A stretch of 64,000 nt of DNA from Beggiatoa leptomitoformis (GTDB taxonomy: Bacteria > Pseudomonadota > Gammaproteobacteria > Beggiatoales > Beggiatoaceae): contig NZ_CP012373.2 of assembly GCF_001305575.3 (NCBI RefSeq), forward strand, positions 3,296,261-3,360,260. Direction: 5' to 3'. Of this stretch, positions 1 to 8,901 are shown piece after piece; positions within the stretch are counted from its first letter, which is position 1, and every line of letters begins with the position of its first letter. Made by a program: the position numbers and the translations under genes. Under the pieces are notes generated by a model that ran no database searches, had not been told where the DNA came from, and was given only the letters and a program-made list of their open reading frames with translations.

Positions 1-263
1 GTTAATTTTCTTTCAAATCCTTTGCTTGCGCCCGTCACCATATTGCTTACAATTGCGCGGGTTGTTCCAGCCAATGCATTGGATTCTTTGGTTTCTTTGC
101 GTGGTGCGAAGGTAAGTATACCGTCATCGAACACAACTTGCACATCAGCATGAACCTCATGCTCCAGAGAACCTTTACTGCCATTAACCTTCAAGAACTG
201 TCCTTGCAGATTAACATCTGTTCCTTTTGGCACGGCCACAGGATTTTTTGCGATTCTTGACAT
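1..263 (-). CDS. rplF: Large-subunit ribosomal protein L6 (5' part only)
   Basis: Encodes the first 87 residues of L6, which binds 23S rRNA near the factor-binding site. The N-terminus MSRIAKNPVAVPKG and the following beta-rich repeat domain match the family; the rest of the gene lies beyond the left edge. The ATG at 263 is preceded by AGGAGA at good spacing. It follows rpsH by 16 bp in the usual spc-operon order (rplN-rplX-rplE-rpsN-rpsH-rplF). Confidence 0.97.
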   Translation of the reverse strand, partial: MSRIAKNPVAVPKGTDVNLQGQFLKVNGSKGSLEHEVHADVQVVFDDGILTFAPRKETKESNALAGTTRAIVSNMVTGASKGFERKL

Positions 264-279
264 GTTATTCGCAGTCTCC

Positions 280-672
280 TTATGACACAACACATAAGAC
301 TTCACCACCGTGTCCATGCGTACGTGCAACATGGTCGGTCATCAAGCCTTTAGATGTAGAAATAATCGCGATACCCAAGCCATTCAACACACTGGGCAAG
401 CTGTCTTTATCTTTATAAATCCGCAATCCTGGGCGACTGATACGTTTAATCTCAGAAATAACAGGCTTACTTAAATAATATTTCAATTCAAGCGTCAGAA
501 TGGCCTTTACGCCGTCAGATATCTTATAGTCACTAATATAACCCTCTGATTTGAGAATTTTAGCAACTTCAATCTTAATTTTAGAAACGGGCATATCAAC
601 AGTTTGTTTTCTAGTCGATTGCGCATTGCGTATGCGTGTCAGCATATCGGCAATAGGATCAGTCATGCTCAT
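280..672 (-). CDS. rpsH: Small-subunit ribosomal protein S8
   Basis: S8 is a primary 16S rRNA-binding protein of the 30S central domain; in enterobacteria it also represses spc-operon translation by binding near rplE. At 130 residues it equals the E. coli length. [18 protein letters not shown] at the start and [13 protein letters not shown] near the end are diagnostic. A second in-frame Met at position 3 exists, but the first gives the usual family start. It is flanked by rpsN and rplF in one transcription unit. Confidence 0.98.
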   Translation of the reverse strand: MSMTDPIADMLTRIRNAQSTRKQTVDMPVSKIKIEVAKILKSEGYISDYKISDGVKAILTLELKYYLSKPVISEIKRISRPGLRIYKDKDSLPSVLNGLGIAIISTSKGLMTDHVARTHGHGGEVLCVVS

Positions 673-685
673 AGCTATTTTCCCT

Positions 686-991
686 TTACCAACTGGCTTT
701 GACTAAACCGGGAATATAGCCCAGCATTGCCATTTCACGTAATTTATTACGAGCCAATCCAAATTTTCTGTAAAACCCATGTGGACGACCTGTAATACGA
801 CAACGATTACGTATGCGACATGGACTTGAATCACGTGGTAACGCTTGGAACTGTTGACGTGCCAAATCGCGCTCTTCTTCGCTCAATTTCATGTCAACGA
901 TAATTTCTTTCAATTTTGAACGTTTCACCGCGTATTTTTGTACTGCTTTTTTACGCTTTACTTCACGGTTAATCATAGATAACTTTGCCAT
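686..991 (-). CDS. rpsN: Small-subunit ribosomal protein S14, zinc-free type
   Basis: S14 sits in the 30S head near the A site. This is the 101-residue long form, equal to E. coli S14, with [12 protein letters not shown] and the C-terminal KASW. The paired CxxC zinc ligands of the short form are absent, so it should assemble without zinc. It lies between rplE and rpsH with 13-15 bp gaps, consistent with one polycistronic message. Confidence 0.98.
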   Translation of the reverse strand: MAKLSMINREVKRKKAVQKYAVKRSKLKEIIVDMKLSEEERDLARQQFQALPRDSSPCRIRNRCRITGRPHGFYRKFGLARNKLREMAMLGYIPGLVKASW

Positions 992-1006
992 AGCCTATCT
1001 CGTATC

Positions 1007-1543
1007 CTATCTAAACGGGAATTGGAAAGCACTTAACAGGGCGCGACCTTCTTCATCGCTCTGTGCAGTTGTGGTGATGGTAATGTTCATTCCACGAATG
1101 GCATCGATTTTATCGTAGTCAATTTCGGGGAAAATAATTTGTTCACGTACACCCATACTGTAATTGCCTTGACCATCAAATGCTTTCGCACTAAAGCCAC
1201 GAAAATCGCGAATACGCGGAATAGCAATAGTCACCAAACGATCTAAAAATTCGTACATACGGTCACTACGTAAAGTAACCTTACAACCAATGGGCCAGCC
1301 TTCACGAATTTTAAATCCTGCAATGGATTTTCGTGCAACAGTAACCACTGGTTTTTGACCAGCAATTGCTGTCATATCACCCACAGCTTTCTCGATAATC
1401 TTTTTATCGCCAACTGCTTCGCCTAAACCCATATTCAACGTAATCTTTGTAATGCGTGGCACTTGCATTACGTTTTTGTAGCCAAACTTTTCCATCAATT
1501 GCTTGATGACCGTTTCACGGTAATATGCCTGTAATCTCGTCAT
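1007..1543 (-). CDS. rplE: Large-subunit ribosomal protein L5
   Basis: L5 binds 5S rRNA and forms part of the central protuberance and the intersubunit bridge to S13. Its 178 residues compare with 179 in E. coli. [20 protein letters not shown] at the N-terminus and the central [15 protein letters not shown] and RDFRGFS segments are typical. It sits between rplX (9 bp gap) and rpsN (15 bp gap). The S8-binding translational control site known near rplE in E. coli was not checked here by folding. Confidence 0.98.
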   Translation of the reverse strand: MTRLQAYYRETVIKQLMEKFGYKNVMQVPRITKITLNMGLGEAVGDKKIIEKAVGDMTAIAGQKPVVTVARKSIAGFKIREGWPIGCKVTLRSDRMYEFLDRLVTIAIPRIRDFRGFSAKAFDGQGNYSMGVREQIIFPEIDYDKIDAIRGMNITITTTAQSDEEGRALLSAFQFPFR

Positions 1544-1552
1544 GTTAAAAAC

Positions 1553-1873
1553 CTACACGTCAACGACTTCGCCAGTGGATTTAAAATAACGGACTTTTTT
1601 ACCGTCTTCTAAAAATTTAAAGCCAACCTTGTCTATTTTATTGGTATTGGCGTTGACAAGTGCCACATTGGAAATGTGAATTGACAACTCTTTATCAACA
1701 ATTCCACCAGGTTTATTTTGATATGGATTGCCACGTGTATGACGCTTGACCATATTGATATTTTCAACCACGAGACGATCGGCAGAAGGCATAACACGAA
1801 CGACTTTGCCACGCTTTCCTTTGTCTTTACCTGTGATGACTTCGACTTCGTCACCTGTTTTAATCTTACGCAT
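1553..1873 (-). CDS. rplX: Large-subunit ribosomal protein L24
   Basis: L24 is an early assembly initiator for the 50S subunit, bound near the 5' end of 23S rRNA and the tunnel exit. The KOW motif is clear at residues 5-30 ([18 protein letters not shown]). [14 protein letters not shown] follows. Length 106 compares with 104 in E. coli. Located 13 bp after rplN and 9 bp before rplE. Confidence 0.98.
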   Translation of the reverse strand: MRKIKTGDEVEVITGKDKGKRGKVVRVMPSADRLVVENINMVKRHTRGNPYQNKPGGIVDKELSIHISNVALVNANTNKIDKVGFKFLEDGKKVRYFKSTGEVVDV

Positions 1874-1886
1874 TACCTAAGTCCTC

Positions 1887-2255
1887 TTACAGCACTTCGG
1901 GTGCCAGTGAGATGATCTTCATGAAACTTTCTGTTCTAAGTTCACGTGTCACGGGTCCGAATATGCGAGTTCCAATAGGTTGTTTTTGATTGTTTAATAA
2001 TACAGCTGCATTAGTATCAAAACGAATCACCGAACCATCTGAACGACGAATACCTTTACGAGTTCTAACAACAACGGCACTATAAACTTCGCCTTTTTTC
2101 ACTTTACCACGCGGTATCGCTTCTTTTACGCTAACTTTAATAACATCACCAATATTTGCGTAACGGCGATGTGAACCACCCAGCACCTTGATGCACATTA
2201 ATCGACGCGCACCACTGTTATCTGCCGCCTCAAGCATTGTTTGCATTTGTATCAT
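1887..2255 (-). CDS. rplN: Large-subunit ribosomal protein L14; first gene of the spc block
   Basis: L14 binds 23S rRNA and contacts helix 14 of 16S rRNA at the subunit interface. The N-terminus [18 protein letters not shown] and the internal [14 protein letters not shown] are family signatures; 122 residues is normal. A GGAG lies about 9 bp before the ATG. Unlike its neighbours it is separated from the upstream gene, rpsQ, by 197 bp. This is where E. coli ends the S10 operon and starts the spc operon. Confidence 0.98.
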   Translation of the reverse strand: MIQMQTMLEAADNSGARRLMCIKVLGGSHRRYANIGDVIKVSVKEAIPRGKVKKGEVYSAVVVRTRKGIRRSDGSVIRFDTNAAVLLNNQKQPIGTRIFGPVTRELRTESFMKIISLAPEVL

Positions 2256-2452
2256 TGCATATGCTCCACATCATAATCCTATAATAGCCTACCGCAAATA
2301 AAGACCGTAATGGTAACATCATTTTTTTCAAATGAAAAGACTCACCACCCTCCTTAGATGTTGAAACAATTTAAGAAGGGTAGTGCGCGGTAGGTAAAAC
2401 GTTGTAAATCAGTTATAAAATGTGTGAACTCACGTAGTTATACGCGGTTCAT
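2256..2452 (-). promoter_or_regulatory. S10/spc intergenic region, probable spc promoter region
   Basis: This 197 bp gap is long for a cluster whose other gaps are mostly under 75 bp. In the rplN direction a TATTAT hexamer lies at 2286-2281, about 30 bp before the rplN start. No convincing -35 box sits 16-18 bp upstream of it; a TTACCA is 24 bp away. No clear rho-independent hairpin for the end of the S10 block was found. The promoter role is inferred from position and from the E. coli operon boundary. Confidence 0.4.
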
Positions 2453-2725
2453 CTACACTTCAGCACGAGTGACTACTTTGTGTAATCGCCATGCTTTTGT
2501 TTTTGAAATTGGACGACACTCTTCGATGAGAACTACATCACCTTCTTGACAGGTGTTTTCTTCATCGTGAACATGCAATTTGGTAGACCGTTTAATGTAC
2601 TTACCATATTTAGGGTGTTTCACCATACGCTCAATGAGTACAGTGACGGTTTTATCCATTTTGTTACTAACGACACGTCCCGTCAATGTGCGTACATTGT
2701 CCGTTTGTTCACCTTGTTCTGTCAT
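2453..2725 (-). CDS. rpsQ: Small-subunit ribosomal protein S17
   Basis: S17 is an OB-fold protein that binds 16S rRNA helices 7 and 11. The core [20 protein letters not shown] and the [15 protein letters not shown] segment are typical. At 90 residues it is a little longer than E. coli S17 because of an N-terminal extension ([10 protein letters not shown]). Its ATG overlaps the rpmC stop by 4 bp, implying translational coupling. It is the last gene of the S10 block. Confidence 0.98.
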   Translation of the reverse strand: MTEQGEQTDNVRTLTGRVVSNKMDKTVTVLIERMVKHPKYGKYIKRSTKLHVHDEENTCQEGDVVLIEECRPISKTKAWRLHKVVTRAEV

Positions 2726-2919
2726 ACCTGCTTACCTTTCTCAGTTAACATGGTTTTGATGCGTGCAATATCGCGTCGAATCGTTTTAAATTGACTATAA
2801 CGACTGAGCTGACCGTTAGCTTTTTGCATCCGCAAATTGAACTGCTCACGCAAGAGTTCGAGCAATTCATTGTTCAATTCCACGATGCTTTTTTGTCTTA
2901 ATTCACTTGCTTTCATCAC
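2722..2919 (-). CDS. rpmC: Large-subunit ribosomal protein L29
   Basis: L29 is a small two-helix protein near the polypeptide tunnel exit, part of the docking site for trigger factor and SRP together with L23. [19 protein letters not shown] and [13 protein letters not shown] are diagnostic; 65 residues is normal. Two adjacent ATG codons are available at the start. It overlaps rplP upstream and rpsQ downstream by 4 bp each. Confidence 0.97.
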   Translation of the reverse strand: MMKASELRQKSIVELNNELLELLREQFNLRMQKANGQLSRYSQFKTIRRDIARIKTMLTEKGKQV

Positions 2920-3329
2920 ATCACCGTCCGACTAACAAAGGTAGTAGGGACAGAGAGTTTCGCCGATGCAAGACGGAACGCCTCTCGTGCCACATCTTCT
3001 GGCACACCCTCAATCTCATATAACATTTTACCAGGCTGAATCAAAGCAACCCAATATTCAACATTACCTTTTCCCTTACCCATACGTACTTCTAAGGGTT
3101 TTTGGGTAATTGGTTTATCAGGAAATACCCGTATCCACAATTTCCCGCCCCGTTTAACATAGCGAGAAATAGTACGGCGTGCCGCTTCAATTTGACGGGC
3201 GGTCAACTGCCCCCGTCCGATGGCTTTTAAACCATATTCGCCAAAGCTCACTTTATTACCACGCTGGGCAAGACCACGATTCCTGCCCTTCATTTGCTTT
3301 CTAAATTTAGTCCGCTTCGGTTGTAACAT
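2916..3329 (-). CDS. rplP: Large-subunit ribosomal protein L16
   Basis: L16 helps position the A- and P-site tRNAs and binds helices 38 and 89 of 23S r[22 protein letters not shown] and the [17 protein letters not shown] segment identify it; 137 residues is near the usual 136. The conserved Arg in [13 protein letters not shown], where a hydroxylation occurs in E. coli, is retained in context. It follows rpsC by 71 bp and overlaps rpmC by 4 bp. Confidence 0.98.
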   Translation of the reverse strand: MLQPKRTKFRKQMKGRNRGLAQRGNKVSFGEYGLKAIGRGQLTARQIEAARRTISRYVKRGGKLWIRVFPDKPITQKPLEVRMGKGKGNVEYWVALIQPGKMLYEIEGVPEDVAREAFRLASAKLSVPTTFVSRTVM

Positions 3330-3400
3330 GACCGCTTATCCTTAATCACTCCTATAGGTTTCTATAGAAGTCACACACCAGAAAACATGCCGCTTTGCAT

Positions 3401-4066
3401 TTAGTTGTCTTTGCTGGCAGTGGTTTCCTGTGGTTGTTTGCCAATGATTTCACCCTTGAAAATCCATACCTTAACGCCAATAACACCGTATGTGGTATGA
3501 GCCTCAGCGAAGCCGTAATCAATATCTGCACGCAGGGTATGTAGTGGCACGCGACCTTCACGATACCATTCCATACGAGCGATCTCTGCGCCGTTTAAAC
3601 GTCCACTGACATTGATTCGAATTCCTTGCGCACCTAAACGTAACGCATTACTAACAGCGCGCTTCATTGCACGTCTGAACATAATACGACGCTCTAGTTG
3701 TTGCGCAACACTAATGGCAACTAAGGCAGCATCAATTTCGGGTTTACGGACTTCTTCCACGCCTACATGGACGGGTACACCCATCATTTCGGACACTTCT
3801 TTCCGTAAAACATCAATATCTTCACCCTTTTTCCCAATAACAATACCGGGACGGGCAGTATGAATGACAATACGTGCGTTACGTGCGGGTCTTTCAATAC
3901 GCACTTCACTAACAGAAGCTTGTGAAAGCTTCTTTTTGATAAACTCACGTACCTTTAAATCGGTATTTAAGTAGTTTGCATAATCTTTTGTACTGGCATA
4001 CCACTTAGATGACCAATCTTTGATCACACCTAAGCGAATGCCTGTTGGATGTACTTTCTGACCCAT
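3401..4066 (-). CDS. rpsC: Small-subunit ribosomal protein S3
   Basis: S3 forms part of the mRNA entry channel and has helicase-like activity with S4 and S5. The start is placed at [13 protein letters not shown], the near-invariant S3 N-terminus. The same frame extends 27 codons upstream, but that stretch overlaps rplV and is not S3-like. The KH domain carries [14 protein letters not shown], with a GKKG loop. The C-terminal domain has [16 protein letters not shown] and [10 protein letters not shown]. 221 residues; 10 bp after rplV. Confidence 0.98.
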   Translation of the reverse strand: MGQKVHPTGIRLGVIKDWSSKWYASTKDYANYLNTDLKVREFIKKKLSQASVSEVRIERPARNARIVIHTARPGIVIGKKGEDIDVLRKEVSEMMGVPVHVGVEEVRKPEIDAALVAISVAQQLERRIMFRRAMKRAVSNALRLGAQGIRINVSGRLNGAEIARMEWYREGRVPLHTLRADIDYGFAEAHTTYGVIGVKVWIFKGEIIGKQPQETTASKDN

Positions 4067-4076
4067 AAATGCTCTC

Positions 4077-4409
4077 TCAACGATCGGCAACAGCAACCGT
4101 AATATGACTGGTACGTTTAGTAATCCGATTGCCCCGCCCTTTTGCACGAGCGTGCATTCGCTTCATGACAGGACCTTCATCGATGCAGATACGAGCTACC
4201 TTCAACTCATCTACATCAGCCCCTTCATTGTGTTCGGCATTTGCGATTGCTGCTTCCAAGGCTTTTTTAACCATAAGCGCAGCTTTTTTATTGCTGAAAT
4301 TAAGAATATCGAGGGCCTTATCCACAGATAAACCACGAATTAAGTCAGCCACCAAGCGACATTTCTGCGGAGAAATGTGCGCATATTTATATTTGCTAAC
4401 AGTTTCCAT
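4077..4409 (-). CDS. rplV: Large-subunit ribosomal protein L22
   Basis: L22 lines the nascent-peptide tunnel with an extended beta-hairpin; changes in that loop give macrolide resistance in other bacteria. The ATG at 4409 gives [19 protein letters not shown] and 110 residues, exactly the E. coli length. It has a GAGGA ribosome binding site 7 bp upstream. An in-frame GTG four codons earlier lies inside that site and was not chosen. The loop region [17 protein letters not shown] shows no insertion or deletion. Confidence 0.97.
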   Translation of the reverse strand: METVSKYKYAHISPQKCRLVADLIRGLSVDKALDILNFSNKKAALMVKKALEAAIANAEHNEGADVDELKVARICIDEGPVMKRMHARAKGRGNRITKRTSHITVAVADR

Positions 4410-4417
4410 GATATTCC

Positions 4418-4699
4418 TCACTTCTTACCAGCTTTTTTATCCGCAACATGCCCACGATACGTACGGGTTGCAGCGAACTCACCGAGCTTATGTCCCACCA
4501 TGTTTTCATTAATAAACACGGGGATGTGTTGCTTACCGTTATGAACGGCAATCGTCAAACCAACCATATCTGGAATAACCATTGAGCGGCGTGACCATGT
4601 CTTAATAGGACGTTTGTTTGCAGCAGCACCTTGCAATGCCTCAACTTTCTTGAGCAAATGCAAATCTATAAACGGTCCTTTTTTGATTGAACGTGGCAT
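4418..4699 (-). CDS. rpsS: Small-subunit ribosomal protein S19
   Basis: S19 binds 16S rRNA in the 30S head and forms a complex with S13 near the A site. [20 protein letters not shown] and [14 protein letters not shown] followed by [16 protein letters not shown] are textbook family sequence. 93 residues against 92 in E. coli. It is 37 bp downstream of rplB and 8 bp upstream of rplV. Confidence 0.98.
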   Translation of the reverse strand: MPRSIKKGPFIDLHLLKKVEALQGAAANKRPIKTWSRRSMVIPDMVGLTIAVHNGKQHIPVFINENMVGHKLGEFAATRTYRGHVADKKAGKK

Positions 4700-4736
4700 A
4701 GTGTTTTAATCCCGTTAAATCTATGTTCTAGTGATA

Positions 4737-5558
4737 TTATTTACGGCGACGCACAATCATATTGTCTGTGCGTTTGTTTTGCCGTGTCTTCGCTCCCTTA
4801 GTGGGGAAACCCCAAGGAGTGACTGGATGACGACCACCAGAAGTTCTACCTTCGCCCCCACCATGAGGGTGGTCAACAGGGTTCATTGCAACCCCACGTA
4901 CTGTTGGGCGAACACCACGCCAACGTTTCGCACCGGCTTTACCCAGTGATATCAAATTATGCTCGCTGTTACCGACTTCACCAATAACCGCGCGACAATC
5001 AACCAATACCTTACGCATTTCACCAGAGCGTAACCGTAATGTAGCGTATTGTCCCTCACGTGCAACTAATTGCACTGCAGCACCCGCACTACGCGCTAAT
5101 TGCGCGCCTTTGCCAGGCTTGAGTTCTATACAATGTATGACGCTACCAACAGGAATACTACGCAATGGCATACAATTGCCCGCTTTAATGGGTGCATGCG
5201 CTCCAGACATAATTGCGTCACCCACTTTTACATCTTTGGGGGCAATAATGTAACGACGCTCACCATCAATGTATAACACTAAGGCAATATTTGCGCTGCG
5301 ATTTGGATCATATTCAATCCGTTCAATTTTGGCAGGAATATCATCTTTATTCCGCTTAAAATCGATAATCCGATAATGTTGCTTATGCCCGCCCCCCTGA
5401 TGACGCACGGTGATGCGTCCAAAGCTATTGCGTCCACCTTTTTTAGATTGTTTTTCTAATAAGGGCGCATGCGGCTTGCCCTTATGTAGTTCGGCTGTTT
5501 TCACACGAACAACAAAGCGGCGTCCTGGAGAGGTCGGTTTTGCTTTAACAAGTGCCAT
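4737..5558 (-). CDS. rplB: Large-subunit ribosomal protein L2
   Basis: L2 is required for subunit association and peptidyl-transferase activity. At 273 residues it equals the E. coli length. The RNA-binding core includes [19 protein letters not shown]-type sequence near residues 40-60. The conserved catalytic-region segment [14 protein letters not shown] is near residues 223-236, including the essential His in PVDHPHGG. The C-terminus [12 protein letters not shown] is typical. 43 bp after rplW. Confidence 0.99.
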   Translation of the reverse strand: MALVKAKPTSPGRRFVVRVKTAELHKGKPHAPLLEKQSKKGGRNSFGRITVRHQGGGHKQHYRIIDFKRNKDDIPAKIERIEYDPNRSANIALVLYIDGERRYIIAPKDVKVGDAIMSGAHAPIKAGNCMPLRSIPVGSVIHCIELKPGKGAQLARSAGAAVQLVAREGQYATLRLRSGEMRKVLVDCRAVIGEVGNSEHNLISLGKAGAKRWRGVRPTVRGVAMNPVDHPHGGGEGRTSGGRHPVTPWGFPTKGAKTRQNKRTDNMIVRRRK

Positions 5559-5601
5559 GACTATATCCTTAACTGAGTTAACGGCAATTTCACGTTATCT
5601 C

Positions 5602-5895
5602 TCAGTTCCCACTGAAGTTAATATCAAATCCTTCCTGTAATCCCACGTACGCTTTTTTCCAATCAGAACGTTTACCACGGGTGCGTCCGAAGTTCTTGCG
5701 CTTGCCTTTTGCACAAACGGTCTGAACATTGGTCACTTTTACGTTGAATAACAATTCAACAGCCGCTTTAATTTCTTGCTTGGTTGCGGTAGGGAGAACT
5801 TGAAACACATATTGTTGGTTTTTATCTGTTGCTTGCGTTGCTTTTTCAGAAATATGCGGTGCCAACAATACTTGCATTAAACGTGCTTTATTCAT
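5602..5895 (-). CDS. rplW: Large-subunit ribosomal protein L23
   Basis: L23 lies at the tunnel exit and docks trigger factor and [23 protein letters not shown] and [15 protein letters not shown] are family hallmarks, as is the basic loop [20 protein letters not shown]. 97 residues, against about 100 in E. coli. Its start overlaps the rplD stop by 4 bp, so the two are probably translationally coupled. Confidence 0.98.
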   Translation of the reverse strand: MNKARLMQVLLAPHISEKATQATDKNQQYVFQVLPTATKQEIKAAVELLFNVKVTNVQTVCAKGKRKNFGRTRGKRSDWKKAYVGLQEGFDINFSGN

Positions 5896-6512
5896 GCTAA
5901 TCTTTCCTCAATTTGCTTCAAGGCGGATAGCGTTACTAGCACTTTTTCAAAACCGACTAAGCTAACAGGGTCAACGGTTTTTGCGTCGCTCACATCAACT
6001 TGATACAGATTACGTGCTGCAAGATATAAATTCATATCATCCTGATCTGTAATAATCAGCACATTCTCTAAATTTAAACTTTTTAGTTGATTTAATAACG
6101 CCTTAGTTTTAGGTGTTTCTAAACTAAATTGTTCAACAACAACAAAACGCTCTTGCCGAACCAGCTCAGAGAAAATCGAGCACAATGCACCACGGTACAT
6201 TTTTTTGTTCAACTTAACGCTATGGTCACGAGGTTGGGCGGCAAATGTCACACCACCACCCCGCCAAATGGGTCCTCTACTTGTTCCTGCACGTGCACGA
6301 CCAGTACCTTTTTGTCGCCATGGCTTAATACCACCACCGCGAACCATCGCACGAGTCTTTTGTGCTTTTGTACCAGCACGTGCACCAGCTAAATAGCTGA
6401 CAACGGCTTGATGAATAAGAGGCTCATTATACTTTGCCCCAAACACTGCTTCTGATACATTGACTACACCGGCAGTGGCGGCACTTGTCGCAGACTGTAA
6501 ATTCAGTTCCAT
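5892..6512 (-). CDS. rplD: Large-subunit ribosomal protein L4
   Basis: L4 binds 23S rRNA domain I and reaches into the exit tunnel. In E. coli it also represses the S10 operon through the leader before rpsJ. The conserved tunnel loop is visible as [20 protein letters not shown] followed by [17 protein letters not shown]. 206 residues against 201 in E. coli. Whether L4 autoregulation operates here is unknown; the leader before rpsJ is short (62 bp) and holds one strong hairpin. Confidence 0.98.
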   Translation of the reverse strand: MELNLQSATSAATAGVVNVSEAVFGAKYNEPLIHQAVVSYLAGARAGTKAQKTRAMVRGGGIKPWRQKGTGRARAGTSRGPIWRGGGVTFAAQPRDHSVKLNKKMYRGALCSIFSELVRQERFVVVEQFSLETPKTKALLNQLKSLNLENVLIITDQDDMNLYLAARNLYQVDVSDAKTVDPVSLVGFEKVLVTLSALKQIEERLA

Positions 6513-6523
6513 GACTTTACCCT

Positions 6524-7165
6524 CTAACGTGATTTAACAGCAGGACGTACAATCACGTCACCACCTGTCGCGCCCGGTACAGCACCTTTAACGAGCAATA
6601 AATTTCTTTCTACGTCAACACGAATAACTTCTAGGTTCTGAATGCTACAGCGTTCATTACCCATGTGACCTGACATTCGTTTGCCTTTGAACACACGGCC
6701 AGGTGTTTGACGCTGACCAGTAGAACCAGGTACACGATGTGACCGAGAGTTACCATGTGTCGCATCTTGACCTCTAAAGTTGTGCCGTTTAATCGTTCCC
6801 GCATAACCTTTACCTTTGGTTACGCCAGTTACATCAACTTTTTGACCTGTTTGAAAAATATCAACTTTTATTTCATTACCGGGCTGAAGTTCGGAGCCTT
6901 CACCTTCATTAAGGCGAAACTCCCACAAATTGCGTCCAGGTTCTACGCTTGCTTTTGCATAATGTCCAGCAATAGCTTTATTAACACGTACAGCACGGCG
7001 GGTTCCGCACGTGACTTGTACTGCACTATAGCCATCACTTTCCAGCGTTTTAACTTGTGTCACACGATTAGGTTCTGCTTCAATCACTGTGACCGGAACA
7101 GCACGCCCGTCCTCTTTAAAAACGCGGGTCATACCGCATTTTCGACCGACAATTCCGATTGCCAT
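6524..7165 (-). CDS. rplC: Large-subunit ribosomal protein L3
   Basis: L3 nucleates 50S assembly near the 3' end of 23S rRNA and reaches toward the peptidyl-transferase centre. [20 protein letters not shown] and [17 protein letters not shown] are conserved. The residues around [19 protein letters not shown] include the Gln that PrmB methylates in E. coli. 213 residues, slightly longer than the E. coli protein (209). Gaps of 25 bp to rpsJ and 11 bp to rplD. Confidence 0.98.
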   Translation of the reverse strand: MAIGIVGRKCGMTRVFKEDGRAVPVTVIEAEPNRVTQVKTLESDGYSAVQVTCGTRRAVRVNKAIAGHYAKASVEPGRNLWEFRLNEGEGSELQPGNEIKVDIFQTGQKVDVTGVTKGKGYAGTIKRHNFRGQDATHGNSRSHRVPGSTGQRQTPGRVFKGKRMSGHMGNERCSIQNLEVIRVDVERNLLLVKGAVPGATGGDVIVRPAVKSR

Positions 7166-7190
7166 TGTTTTAACCTTTATAACATCTCGA

Positions 7191-7502
7191 CTAATTCAAC
7201 TTTATTTGTACGTCAACACCTGCCGCCAAATCCAATTTCATCAATGAATCAACTGTTTTATCAGTTGGATCAATAATATCTAATAAGCGTTTATGGGTGC
7301 GAATTTCATACTGGTCACGCGCATCTTTATTGACATGCGGAGAAATCAAGACGGTGAATTTTTCTTTCTTCGTCGGCAGAGGAATAGGTCCCCGTAGTTG
7401 TGCTCCAGTGCGCTTAGCGGTCTCCACGATTTCGCGCGCCGATTGATCAATCAGACGATGATCAAACGCCTTGAGTCGGATACGAATTCTTTGATTTGCC
7501 AT
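7191..7502 (-). CDS. rpsJ: Small-subunit ribosomal protein S10 / NusE
   Basis: S10 works in the 30S head and, as NusE, in transcription antitermination with NusB. The 103-residue length is identical to E. coli. [20 protein letters not shown] and [20 protein letters not shown] are diagnostic. It is the first gene of the S10 block and lies 62 bp after tuf, with a strong hairpin in the gap. Confidence 0.98.
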   Translation of the reverse strand: MANQRIRIRLKAFDHRLIDQSAREIVETAKRTGAQLRGPIPLPTKKEKFTVLISPHVNKDARDQYEIRTHKRLLDIIDPTDKTVDSLMKLDLAAGVDVQIKLN

Positions 7503-7527
7503 ATTACTGTTCCAATCACTATGTGTG

Positions 7528-7550
7528 AGAAGAGGGACATGCCCTCTTCT
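7528..7550. other. Perfect 9-bp hairpin between tuf and rpsJ
   Basis: AGAAGAGGG at 7528-7536 pairs with CCCTCTTCT at 7542-7550 around a 5-nt loop. In the direction of transcription (minus) no U-tract follows, so a simple rho-independent terminator is unlikely. It could be an RNA-processing site, a partial terminator, or a reduced S10 leader element for L4 control. Confidence 0.6.
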
Positions 7551-7564
7551 TTATTTCGTTGTTA

Positions 7565-8755
7565 CTATTTAAGAATTTTAGTAACAACACCAGCACCAAC
7601 GGTACGACCGCCTTCACGAATTGCGAAGCGTAAACCCTCAGTCATTGCAATTGGGTTGATTAACTTCACAACTAACTTCACGTTGTCACCAGGCATGACC
7701 ATTTCCACGCCTTCTGGTAAATCACACGCACCTGTTACGTCCGTTGTACGGAAGTAAAACTGAGGGCGATAGCCATTGAAGAAAGGCGTGTGACGACCAC
7801 CCTCTTCTTTACCTAAAATATAAACTTCTGTTTCAAATTCCGTATGGGGGGTGATTGTGCCTGGTTTTGCCAAGACTTGTCCACGTTCCACGTCATCACG
7901 TTTAGTTCCACGTAATAACACACCCACGTTGTCCCCTGCGACACCTTCGTCTAACAGTTTGCGGAACATTTCCACACCTGTGCAGGTTGTTTTGGTGGTA
8001 GGACGAATTCCTACGATTTCCACTTCTTCGCCAACCTTGACTTTACCTTGTTCAATACGACCAGTCACAACTGTACCGCGACCAGAAATAGAGAACACAT
8101 CTTCGATAGGCATTAAGAAAGGCTTACTAATTTCACGAACGGGTTCAGGAATGTATCTATCCATCTCGGCGACGAGCTTGTAAATCGCACTCACGCCAAT
8201 ATCGCTAGCATCCCCTTCTAACGCTTTTAATGCAGAACCAATTACGACAGGTGTATCATCACCGGGGAATTGATACTTGTCTAATAATTCACGCACTTCC
8301 ATTTCAACGAGCTCTAATAATTCCGCATCGTCAACCATATCAGCTTTATTCATAAACACAACAACGTAAGGCACGCCAACTTGACGGGCTAACAGGATGT
8401 GTTCACGGGTTTGAGGCATAGGACCATCGGCAGCAGAGACGACAAGAATTGCGCCGTCCATTTGTGCTGCACCCGTAATCATGTTTTTTACATAGTCAGC
8501 ATGACCTGGGCAGTCAACATGTGCGTAATGACGAGTTTCTGATTGGTATTCAACGTGAGCTGTCGCAATAGTAATACCGCGCGCACGCTCTTCAGGAGCT
8601 TTGTCGATTTGGTCATAGGCTTTGAATTCGCCACCGAATTTTTCCGCCATGCACTTAGTTAATGCCGCTGTCAGGGTGGTTTTACCGTGGTCAACGTGTC
8701 CGATTGTACCTACGTTTACATGCGGTTTAGTGCGTTCAAACTTTGCCTTGGACAT
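7565..8755 (-). CDS. tuf: Translation elongation factor Tu
   Basis: EF-Tu delivers aminoacyl-tRNA to the ribosomal A site under GTP hydrolysis. G-domain motifs are intact: P-loop [14 protein letters not shown] (about residues 18-31), DCPGHADYV (about 81-89) and NKADM (about 136-140). The beta-barrel domains 2 and 3 follow, ending VVTKILK. 396 residues is close to the usual 394. It is the last str gene, between fusA (146 bp gap with repeats) and rpsJ. Gammaproteobacteria often have a second tuf; none is in this window. Confidence 0.99.
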   Translation of the reverse strand: MSKAKFERTKPHVNVGTIGHVDHGKTTLTAALTKCMAEKFGGEFKAYDQIDKAPEERARGITIATAHVEYQSETRHYAHVDCPGHADYVKNMITGAAQMDGAILVVSAADGPMPQTREHILLARQVGVPYVVVFMNKADMVDDAELLELVEMEVRELLDKYQFPGDDTPVVIGSALKALEGDASDIGVSAIYKLVAEMDRYIPEPVREISKPFLMPIEDVFSISGRGTVVTGRIEQGKVKVGEEVEIVGIRPTTKTTCTGVEMFRKLLDEGVAGDNVGVLLRGTKRDDVERGQVLAKPGTITPHTEFETEVYILGKEEGGRHTPFFNGYRPQFYFRTTDVTGACDLPEGVEMVMPGDNVKLVVKLINPIAMTEGLRFAIREGGRTVGAGVVTKILK

Positions 8756-8773
8756 CAGTTATATCCTCTTTCT

Positions 8774-8894
8774 ACGATTTTTGATTTACGATTTTTGATT
8801 TACGTTACAAACCTAACCGAAAAAATAAAATAATGATTTTTGACTTTTGAGCGACTCAAGGGTTGCAACAAAAATCAAAAACCAAAAATCAAAA
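8774..8894. repeat. Short tandem and inverted repeats between fusA and tuf
   Basis: A 14-bp unit, ACGATTTTTGATTT, occurs twice head to tail at 8774-8801. Near-complementary copies (AAAAATCAAAA type) occur at 8870-8894, with another ATTTTTGA variant near 8834. The region can therefore fold into a long AT-rich stem in the fusA-tuf intercistronic RNA. This may affect processing or stability between the two genes; the function is not evident. Confidence 0.7.
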
Positions 8895-8901
8895 TGAATA
8901 A

